From positions 1 through 5,196 of the forward strand of contig OMQY01000277.1 of assembly GCA_900313405.1 (NCBI GenBank): DNA of 5,196 nucleotides, written 5' to 3'. Each line of letters starts with the position of its first letter. Position 1 is the first letter of the stretch. Position numbers and translations under genes: made by a program. The DNA is from an uncultured Eubacteriales bacterium. Its GTDB lineage: Bacteria > Bacillota_A > Clostridia > Saccharofermentanales > Saccharofermentanaceae. The notes under the pieces are model-generated. The model was not told the origin of the DNA and did not search any database. It saw nothing but the letters and a program-made list of their open reading frames with translations. Positions 1 through 4,956 of the stretch are shown piece by piece.

Positions 1-665
1 ACTTCATGGGTGACATCGAAGTCTGGAATAGAGCCGAGGCTGCATTGAAGAGAATCCTCGACAACAGGTACGGCGAGGGCAACTACGAGATCAACGAGGG
101 CGACGGCGCTTTCTACGGACCTAAGATCGACCTCCAGATCAAGGATGCTCTCGGCAGAGAGTGGCAGTGCGGAACCATCCAGCTCGACTTCCAGCTTCCT
201 GCAAACTTCGGTCTGACATATATCGACAAGGACAACACACAGAAGATGCCCGTCGTTATCCACCGTGCGATCTTCGGATCCTTCGAGAGATTCATCGGAA
301 TCATCACAGAGCACTTCAAGGGTGCATATCCGTTCTGGATGAGCCCCGTTCAGGTAGGCATCGTTCCGATCCACACCGAGAACAACGAGTATGCTCAGGA
401 AGTTCAGGATCTCCTCGAGTTCAACTACGTCCGTACCGAGGCTGACTATGCCGACAAGAACATGAACGAGAAGATCAAGTACTACAGGACAATGAAGGAT
501 CCTTACATTCTCGTAATCGGTAACAAAGAGTGCGAGAACCGTACGGTATCCGTTACAATACGCGGCCAGAAGACTCAGCTTCACGACATCCCGCTCGATA
601 CTTTCGTTGAGGTATGTAAGAAGCTCAACAAGGAGCACAGCATAGATCTTATAAGCGAGATGTGA
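1..665 (+). CDS. thrS: Threonyl-tRNA synthetase, C-terminal part (5' end outside window)
   Basis: This cytoplasmic class II aminoacyl-tRNA synthetase attaches threonine to tRNA-Thr. About 220 residues are visible; the reading frame is open at the left edge (first full codon at base 3), so the ATG at 6 is internal and not the start. Numbering from that Met, the catalytic core shows AFYGPKID (about 35-42), REWQCGTIQLDF (51-62) and the motif 3 block HRAIFGSFERF (86-96). His86 corresponds to the third zinc ligand of the family (His511 in E. coli), and zinc selects threonine over valine. The anticodon-binding domain starts near SPVQVGIVPI (113-122) and ends at the TGA at 663-665. Its helix region (ADYADKNMNEKIKYY) departs from the more usual DxRxExxGxKIR pattern, which suggests a divergent clostridial subtype. 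The product assignment is secure. A rho-independent terminator follows 26 bases later, so thrS ends its transcription unit here. Upstream control lies outside the window. Confidence 0.97.
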   Translation, partial: FMGDIEVWNRAEAALKRILDNRYGEGNYEINEGDGAFYGPKIDLQIKDALGREWQCGTIQLDFQLPANFGLTYIDKDNTQKMPVVIHRAIFGSFERFIGIITEHFKGAYPFWMSPVQVGIVPIHTENNEYAQEVQDLLEFNYVRTEADYADKNMNEKIKYYRTMKDPYILVIGNKECENRTVSVTIRGQKTQLHDIPLDTFVEVCKKLNKEHSIDLISEM

Positions 666-691
666 TCGCGATCAGGTAGAGATCAGATGAG

Positions 692-726
692 AGGCCGTTT
701 CAATGAATAATTGAGACGGCCTTTTT
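692..726 (+). terminator. Rho-independent terminator of thrS
   Basis: AGGCCGTTTCAA (692-703) pairs with TTGAGACGGCCT (711-722) as a 12-bp stem with one G-U pair, around the 7-base loop TGAATAA. A run of five T follows (722-726). The stem is GC-rich at its base and lies 26 bases after the thrS stop. There is no matching T-run on the opposite strand, so it should act on rightward transcription only. It separates thrS from the MATE gene. Confidence 0.93.
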
Positions 727-770
727 GTAGTCGGGATCAATATGCCGGCACATCTCCCATATGAAAGGTG

Positions 771-776
771 TATAAT
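771..776 (+). promoter_or_regulatory. -10 box of the MATE gene promoter
   Basis: A perfect TATAAT lies between the thrS terminator and the MATE start. No good -35 box is visible at 16-18 bases upstream (GCACAT at 748-753 is a poor match). With normal spacing, transcription would begin around 782-784, one to three bases before the ATG at 785. That leaves no room for a ribosome binding site on this transcript. The only purine-rich stretch, GAAAGG at 763-768, is 16 bases from the ATG and upstream of the predicted transcript start. Confidence 0.6.
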
Positions 777-784
777 ACGCGTCT

Positions 785-2128
785 ATGAACAAACAACTGG
801 ACATGACCACCGGCCCTCTCGGAGGGAAGATAATCCGGTATACGATACCGCTGGCACTGACCGGCATCCTTCAGCAGCTCTTTAATGCTGCCGATGTTGC
901 CGTGGTCGGACGCTTCTCAGGCAAGGAGGCAATGGCGGCGGTGGGTTCTAACGCGCCGGTCATCGGTCTGCTGGTCAATCTCTTTGTCGGCATATCCCTC
1001 GGAAGCAACGTCGTTATCGCCCGTGCAATAGGGCAGGGTAATAACTCGAAAGCGTCCAAGGCAGTCCACACCTCTCTTGTTGTCGCTTTTCTCGGAGGGC
1101 TCCTTCTGACTCTGATAGGCGAACTCCTTGCCCCGCAGGTGGTAGATCTCCTGGACGTTCCCTCGGATGTAAAGGCGATGTCGGTCAAATATCTGCGGAT
1201 CTATCTTCTCGGCATGCCGGTCATATTACTCTATAACTTCCAGTCGGCGATATTCCGAAGCTGCGGCAACACGGGCATTCCGCTTATGGCGCTGGTCATA
1301 TCGGGCGTGCTTAATGTCGGCCTTAATCTGATGTTCGTGGTCGGGCTCGGGATGGATGTCGAGGGTGTCGCGATCGCGACTGTTATCGCGAATGCCATAA
1401 GTTCCGCGATCCTTTTCGCGATGTTGCTCAGGACCGACTCCGTGGTCCGCGTGAATATAAAGAACATCCGGATAGATCCTCAAGTACTGAGCGGGATACT
1501 GATCATCGGTGTTCCTGCTGGCGTTCAGGGCATGGTCTTTTCCTTCGCGAACATCATCGTTCAGTCTGCGGTAAACAGCCTGGGGACCATTGTCGTGGCA
1601 GGCTCGGCAGCGGCTTTTAATCTCGAGATATTCGCTTATTATGTGATGAATTCCTTCGGGCAGACCTGTTCGACGTTTGTCGGGCAGAATTACGGGGCAG
1701 GGAAAAACGACAGGTGCCGGAAGGTGCTGAAGAACTGTCTGGTACAGAATCTGCTGACCACGGGAACTATCTGCTGCGTGATACTGCTGTTATGCGGACC
1801 TTTGCTTCGGATATTTAATTCAGACCCCGATGTTATCAGTAACGGACGGATCAGGCTTCAGTTCATCTTCGCCGCATATAGCGTCAGCTTTATTCAGGAG
1901 ACGCTGACGGGATATCTGCGCGGGTTCGGGATATCGTTCGTGCCGGCGATCTGTTCAGTAGTCGGCATCTGCGGCGTTCGACTGACGTGGATATTCTTTG
2001 TATTCCCGCATCACAGGTCATTTACCGCGATCATGGCAGTATATCCGTTGAGTCTCGGCATCACCGCGCTCGTTATACTTGTCATGACGCTGATCGTGAA
2101 GCCGTCGGAGAGGTATAAGGTCAGTTGA
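785..2128 (+). CDS. MATE family multidrug/cation antiporter
   Basis: This is a complete 447-residue integral membrane protein of the MATE (multidrug and toxic compound extrusion) family. Members export cationic drugs or metabolites in exchange for Na+ or H+. The N-terminus MTTGPLGGKIIRYTIPLAL leads into about 12 hydrophobic segments. The family's two-fold repeat is visible: VVGRFSGKEAMAAVGSN (40-56) followed by ARAIGQGN in the first half, and TFVGQNYGAGKNDRCRK (297-313) at the equivalent place in the second half. The length matches the usual 440-460. The ATG at 785 is chosen because the MNKQLDMTTGPL arrangement is typical; Met7 (803) is an alternative. There is no Shine-Dalgarno at normal spacing, and a TATAAT box ends 8 bases upstream, suggesting a leaderless message. 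The stop codon lies within a 52-base hydrogenase-gene relic, but the C-terminus ends a few polar residues after the last membrane helix, as expected, so the protein seems intact. The true substrate cannot be read from the sequence. Confidence 0.95.
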   Translation: MNKQLDMTTGPLGGKIIRYTIPLALTGILQQLFNAADVAVVGRFSGKEAMAAVGSNAPVIGLLVNLFVGISLGSNVVIARAIGQGNNSKASKAVHTSLVVAFLGGLLLTLIGELLAPQVVDLLDVPSDVKAMSVKYLRIYLLGMPVILLYNFQSAIFRSCGNTGIPLMALVISGVLNVGLNLMFVVGLGMDVEGVAIATVIANAISSAILFAMLLRTDSVVRVNIKNIRIDPQVLSGILIIGVPAGVQGMVFSFANIIVQSAVNSLGTIVVAGSAAAFNLEIFAYYVMNSFGQTCSTFVGQNYGAGKNDRCRKVLKNCLVQNLLTTGTICCVILLLCGPLLRIFNSDPDVISNGRIRLQFIFAAYSVSFIQETLTGYLRGFGISFVPAICSVVGICGVRLTWIFFVFPHHRSFTAIMAVYPLSLGITALVILVMTLIVKPSERYKVS

Positions 2129-2177
2129 ACGGTTCCTGCGCCTGCGATACAGCCTCCCGGACAGCCCATGCCCTCGA
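2126..2177 (-). pseudogene. Relic of an [FeFe]-hydrogenase-like gene (internal fragment)
   Basis: These 52 bases match 5087-5138 at 49 positions, in the same orientation, making a direct repeat 2961 bases apart. Read on the minus strand it encodes EGMGCPGGCIAGAGTVQ, the H-cluster CPGGC segment (2149-2163). The three differences are two silent changes and one Val-to-Ile, the pattern of a copy that diverged while still coding or that came from a paralogue. It is not a gene now: the minus frame meets a TGA at 2214-2212 on the N-terminal side, and on the C-terminal side it runs into antisense MATE sequence. The TGA that ends the MATE gene (2126-2128) is the first part of the matching block. Similarity stops at 2126 and 2177. 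It is most likely debris of a duplication or recombination. Confidence 0.8.
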
Positions 2178-2231
2178 TGTGTGTAAGGTTTAAGGTAATC
2201 TGGCTATCTCGTCAGTCGCTGGCGATTTGAG

Positions 2232-2250
2232 CTGTTGCTTGAGGCCTGCC
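2232..2250. repeat. Decayed half-unit at the left end of the array
   Basis: CTGTTG (2232-2237) followed by GAGGC (2241-2245) just before the first intact unit resembles the right arm plus linker of a regular unit (CTGTTGAC, then GAGGCATAGT in units 1 and 2). The linker is four bases shorter than normal. This suggests that the array once extended further left and was eroded or cut off towards the hydrogenase relic. The match is short. Confidence 0.4.
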
Positions 2251-2500
2251 GTCAACAGAATTGGGGCTGAGAGTCGGTTTCTGTTGACGACACGAGGCAT
2301 AGTGTCAACAGAATTGGTGTAGAAAGACGATTTCTGTTGACGGATCGAGGCATAGTGTCAACAGAATTGGTGTAGAAAGACGATTTCTGTTGAAGGATCA
2401 AAGTATATTGTCAACAGAATCAGAGTTGAAAGCATGTTTCTGTTGACGACACGAAGTAGGATGTCAACATTAATCAGCTGAACTCGTCAATTCTGTTGAC
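2251..2500. repeat. Five-unit 53-bp tandem array of inverted repeats
   Basis: Units start at 2251, 2304, 2357, 2410 and 2463, exactly 53 bases apart. Each 38-base unit has a left arm GTCAACAGAA and right arm TTCTGTTGAC, perfect reverse complements, around an 18-base centre; 15-base linkers separate the units. Units 1, 2 and 4 have perfect 10-base arms. Unit 3 has one change (last C to A at 2394). Unit 5 keeps only GTCAACA on the left. Centres and linkers are also related: units 2 and 3 are identical over 37 bases (2304-2340 and 2357-2393), and linkers 1 and 2 share TCGAGGCATAGT or close variants. It therefore grew by tandem duplication. As RNA or cruciform DNA each unit can form a 10-bp stem with an 18-base loop. 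As DNA it offers ten half-sites, and 53 bases is close to five helical turns, so like arms lie on one face. The function is unknown. Its position upstream of a promoter favours a protein-binding or regulatory role. Confidence 0.93.
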
Positions 2501-2501
2501 G
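2485..2501. repeat. Alternative short hairpin in the last array unit
   Basis: In unit 5 the right arm also pairs with a local sequence: CGTCAA (2485-2490), loop TTCTG, TTGACG (2496-2501). This competes with the long-range pairing to GTCAACA at 2463-2469, which is weakened in this unit. The boundary unit facing the lipoprotein promoter is thus structurally different from the other four. Confidence 0.55.
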
Positions 2502-2548
2502 TCTCCTAACCTCTCTCTCCCAAGGCTTCCGTGAAGAGACTGCTTACT

Positions 2549-2554
2549 TATAAT
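2549..2554 (+). promoter_or_regulatory. -10 box of the lipoprotein gene promoter
   Basis: TATAAT lies 92 bases before the lipoprotein ATG. The -35 region at normal spacing (CTTCCG, 2526-2531) is a weak match, which would fit a promoter that needs an activator. The predicted transcription start is near 2561, the first base of the palindrome that follows. The message would have a leader of about 80 bases containing both palindromes. Confidence 0.55.
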
Positions 2555-2560
2555 TCTCGC

Positions 2561-2582
2561 TGCTGATATACTGATATCAGCA
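2561..2582. promoter_or_regulatory. Perfect 9-bp palindrome at the predicted transcription start
   Basis: TGCTGATAT (2561-2569) and ATATCAGCA (2574-2582) are exact reverse complements around ACTG. The site covers the predicted start of transcription, where a dimeric repressor would block the promoter, so an operator is the likeliest reading. As RNA it would be a stable hairpin at the very 5' end of the message, which could protect it from decay. No T-run follows, so it is not a terminator. Confidence 0.6.
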
Positions 2583-2610
2583 ATTGCACTGCTTAACATG
2601 CAGTGCAATT
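2582..2610. promoter_or_regulatory. Perfect 11-bp palindrome in the lipoprotein leader
   Basis: AATTGCACTGC (2582-2592) pairs exactly with GCAGTGCAATT (2600-2610) around TTAACAT. It shares base 2582 with the preceding palindrome and ends 17 bases before the ribosome binding site. It may be a second operator or a leader hairpin that affects stability or translation. The two palindromes have unrelated sequences, so if both are operators they probably bind different proteins. There is no T-run after it. Confidence 0.6.
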
Positions 2611-2627
2611 AATGATCCTTATCTATC

Positions 2628-2633
2628 AAGGAG
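2628..2633 (+). promoter_or_regulatory. Strong ribosome binding site that fixes the lipoprotein start
   Basis: AAGGAG lies 7 bases before the ATG at 2641, a near-ideal Shine-Dalgarno. It rules out the in-frame TTG at 2584, which lies inside the second palindrome and would put 19 extra residues in front of the signal peptide. Confidence 0.9.
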
Positions 2634-2640
2634 ATATGCT

Positions 2641-4854
2641 ATGAGACCTGTATTACGTTACATGATAGTGTTAAGTGCCGGTACTGTATTGGCGTTGGGG
2701 TTCTTGTCAGGGTGCTCTGCGCAGATGACAGACAAGGTCGATAATGATTCTATCGGGAATCCCGATTATGAGACGACTTATTACAGCAGTGCTGTAATAA
2801 AGATTCCCGTTGATCCGGATGATTATATTGAATATGCTGCTTTCGATAAACTTGATGGAAATGTCTGTGTTGTTCCGACATCGCACATCATTCAGGATGA
2901 CGATGACGGGCCTGCCGTTTGTTATGTAGTCAATAAGGATGGGATAGAGTCGTCGTTTACTTTGGACTTGGAATATGCCGAAGCGTCATTTGCAGGGATC
3001 GATGAAGACAGATTCATCATAAGCGATTATTACTCCGGGGCATATAATGTCTTTGATTACAACGGGAACCTTCTCGCAAGCTGTGGGGACGGTTCGGAGG
3101 TCAGCATGTACGGCGGTCATGTCGCGGTGTCAGGAGATCGTATAGCGATCGGCAATGCGTCAGGCGTTGCCATACTTGACACGGATCTGAATCTGCTTGG
3201 GACGATAGCTGCCAATGCAGGATATACTCTTTTCGCTCAGGACGGTAAGTTCTATGCCGTTGACGGTTACTCGATAAATTATTTGGATATCGATAATTAT
3301 ATAGCCGTATTCAAGGCATTCGCGGATGATTTTGAGCTTCCGGACTATGGGAACGGAGTCAGGGATTTTAAGTATTATCAATCGCGATCCGACGGTAAGA
3401 TATATGAAGCCGACATCGAGAATAAAAACCTTGTTCCTGTTGCGATGTATGACAACATTCTCGAGTATCAGGGTACGATAACACTTTGGAACTCTGCTAT
3501 TACCAATCTTAGTGTTATCAACAACAGTTGTTTTTACAGGACATTCAACTACAGCGGTTGCGATTACTGTGAGATGGCACTCTATTATGCGGATCCTGAC
3601 CTTGATCTGTCGGAACGCGAAGTGATCACGGTTGGCGGCGTCAACATTGCATATGACAGTTACCTGCATCAGGCTGTATATCAGTATAATGTTTCTCAGG
3701 ATTTGTATCTGGTCAAGGTCGTACCTCTGGCTGTCGGCTACGATTACAGCATTCCGGAGGAGGCGCAGCAGGCAAATCTGGAGCTTATTAATTCCTTCCA
3801 GAGAGGAGAATCTCCGGATATCTTCTATGGCAATACGTTTGATTATCAGTATTGGGGCAAGAGCGGAATGGTCTTGGATATCAAACCGTACCTGGAGAAC
3901 GCGGTGTCATTTGATGAGGCTTCTATGATCGAAAACATATTTGACCTTATGTGCTATGACGGCAAGATATATCAGGTCTTTGCCGGCTTCGGGCTTCAGG
4001 GATATTACGGCGATGCTTCTCAGTATTCTGACAGCAATGTCTCAATCTTCAACATGCCCCAGTTGGTCGCCGGACAGGATCGTTTCTCGACTTCCCTCTC
4101 ATCAGGGATCGCATTTAACATCTTCAGCCTAGACCTGAAGCGGATATATGATCACGGTGAATTGACGGAGGATGCAGTAAGGGATCTTGTGAGTCTTGCC
4201 GTCAACGAAGGAATAAATGAGAGCGAGTATCTGTCCCTGCTTCAGATGAACGGTTATCAGGAAATAGATGATAGTAATGCATCACTGATCGATACTACAG
4301 TGTTCAGGTTAGGAGATTATTACGATATGTATGTTGATAGGGGAGAACTCCCGGTATGGATCGGGTATCCGTCGCTGTCAGGTTCTATTCATCCAATCTA
4401 TCCTGCATGCCAGATGGCAGTGTCTGCCGGAACGACTAACCCTGAGGCGTGTTGTGACTTTATATCGTTCCTTTTCGATGAGGACTATCAGCGCAATATT
4501 GCATCGGGAGGATTCATCCCTGTCAACGAGACCATACTGTCAGAGATACTCGACGTTATGACGGATCCATCAAGCCTGACAGACGAGATGCGGATCTATT
4601 ATTGGCCGCATATCATACGTGAATACCCCGACTATGACTCCGATGAATATGTAGAGATCCCTCTGGATGACTCGATCACGGAGGCTTTCCTTGATACAGT
4701 CCAAGAGGCAGATTCTATCACAGTCTATGATTGGGGTGTTCAGGCGATCATTCAGGAGGAGCTGGACGTGTACTATAATTCCGGCAGAAGTCTTGAAGAT
4801 ACGGCATCGGCACTGTATTCGAGACTGCTGATATATGCGCAGGAGAATTACTAA
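2641..4854 (+). CDS. Lipoprotein: propeller-like N-terminus plus ABC solute-binding domain
   Basis: This is a 737-residue exported lipoprotein. The signal peptide MRPVLRYMIVLSAGTVLALG ends in a lipobox, FLSGC, with Cys25 as the lipidated residue, so it is anchored on the outer face of the membrane. Residues about 45-330 are rich in aromatics and Asp/Gly turns, with recurring strand patterns such as DRFIISDYYSG, FDYNGNLLASCGD and DGKFYAVDGYSINYLDID, which look like beta-propeller blades. Residues about 335-737 resemble family 1 extracellular solute-binding proteins: ANLELINSFQRGESPDIFYG (379-398), YDGKIYQVFAGFG (439-451), WIGYPSLSGSIHPIYP (573-588), TNPEACCDFISFLF (599-612), ASGGFIPVNE (621-630) and a C-terminal helical tail. 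It probably captures a sugar or oligosaccharide for an ABC importer, but no permease is in view; sensing is an alternative. It has ten cysteines besides Cys25, including GCDYC (306-310), many for an exported protein. Composition is AT-richer than the MATE gene. Start chosen from the AAGGAG site and the signal peptide. Confidence 0.85.
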   Translation: MRPVLRYMIVLSAGTVLALGFLSGCSAQMTDKVDNDSIGNPDYETTYYSSAVIKIPVDPDDYIEYAAFDKLDGNVCVVPTSHIIQDDDDGPAVCYVVNKDGIESSFTLDLEYAEASFAGIDEDRFIISDYYSGAYNVFDYNGNLLASCGDGSEVSMYGGHVAVSGDRIAIGNASGVAILDTDLNLLGTIAANAGYTLFAQDGKFYAVDGYSINYLDIDNYIAVFKAFADDFELPDYGNGVRDFKYYQSRSDGKIYEADIENKNLVPVAMYDNILEYQGTITLWNSAITNLSVINNSCFYRTFNYSGCDYCEMALYYADPDLDLSEREVITVGGVNIAYDSYLHQAVYQYNVSQDLYLVKVVPLAVGYDYSIPEEAQQANLELINSFQRGESPDIFYGNTFDYQYWGKSGMVLDIKPYLENAVSFDEASMIENIFDLMCYDGKIYQVFAGFGLQGYYGDASQYSDSNVSIFNMPQLVAGQDRFSTSLSSGIAFNIFSLDLKRIYDHGELTEDAVRDLVSLAVNEGINESEYLSLLQMNGYQEIDDSNASLIDTTVFRLGDYYDMYVDRGELPVWIGYPSLSGSIHPIYPACQMAVSAGTTNPEACCDFISFLFDEDYQRNIASGGFIPVNETILSEILDVMTDPSSLTDEMRIYYWPHIIREYPDYDSDEYVEIPLDDSITEAFLDTVQEADSITVYDWGVQAIIQEELDVYYNSGRSLEDTASALYSRLLIYAQENY

Positions 4855-4864
4855 GGGTGGACGT

Positions 4865-4884
4865 GTAACAGAATCACAGTTAAC
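4865..4884. repeat. Possible degenerate array arm downstream of the lipoprotein gene
   Basis: GTAACAGAATCACAGTTAAC resembles the left arm and adjoining centre of array unit 4 (GTCAACAGAATCAGAGTTGA, from 2410), differing by one missing C and two or three substitutions. No clear partner arm lies 28 bases on, though CTTGACC occurs twice (4894-4900 and 4903-4909). It lies in the 102-base gap between the convergent lipoprotein and hydrogenase genes, where I see no strong terminator. It may be chance or a relic of the array motif. Confidence 0.3.
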
Positions 4885-4956
4885 TATTAATACCTTGACC
4901 TACTTGACCACGTTATTCAAATATGACGGGTTTCTTGTCATCTTAACAATCTGAAC

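Larger units (their letters stand above)
2129..2640. other. Gene-free region between MATE and lipoprotein genes
   Basis: This 512-base stretch contains no convincing coding region on either strand. In order it holds the rest of the hydrogenase relic (to 2177); a segment with nothing recognised (2178-2231); a decayed half-unit (2232-2250); the five-unit hairpin array (2251-2500); a pyrimidine-rich spacer containing CTCTCTCTCC (2501-2548); a TATAAT box (2549-2554); two adjoining perfect palindromes (2561-2610); and the ribosome binding site for the lipoprotein (2628-2633). There is no obvious terminator for the MATE gene unless the array hairpins serve that role. None of them is followed by a T-run. 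Confidence 0.8.

Noticed and set aside
663..674. 12-base palindrome TGATCGCGATCA at the thrS stop codon
   Set aside because: No loop, no T-run and no promoter nearby; probably chance given the frequency of GATC and CGCG here.
871..1188. 105-residue minus-strand open frame inside the MATE gene
   Set aside because: Low-complexity, Arg/Ser/Thr-rich shadow of the MATE coding frame.
1367..1380. 14-base perfect palindrome GTCGCGATCGCGAC
   Set aside because: It is fully explained by the MATE coding sequence (VAIAT), and CGCGA is frequent in this gene's codon usage.
2251..2500. CRISPR array
   Set aside because: The conserved arms are only 10 bases, both the centres (18 bases) and linkers (15 bases) are too short and are related between units, and no cas gene is present.
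2284..2500. TTGAC in each right arm as a -35 promoter element
   Set aside because: No TATAAT-like box lies 16-18 bases downstream in any unit; the sequence there is AACAGA from the next left arm.
2251..2640. ToxIN-type antitoxin repeat array upstream of a toxin gene
   Set aside because: Tandem repeats ahead of a gene recall ToxI, but the downstream gene is a secreted lipoprotein with no ToxN features, and no terminator separates it from the array.
2584..2640. Upstream TTG start for the lipoprotein (19 extra residues)
   Set aside because: The TTG lies in a palindrome, has no ribosome binding site, and would mask the signal peptide; the ATG at 2641 has AAGGAG at ideal spacing.
3160..3669. 169-residue minus-strand open frame inside the lipoprotein gene
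   Set aside because: It is antisense to a well-supported gene, resembles no family I know, and has no ribosome binding site or promoter context.
4923..4941. Terminator between the convergent lipoprotein and hydrogenase genes
   Set aside because: ATGAC and GTCAT form only a 5-bp stem with a 9-base loop and no proper T-run on either strand.
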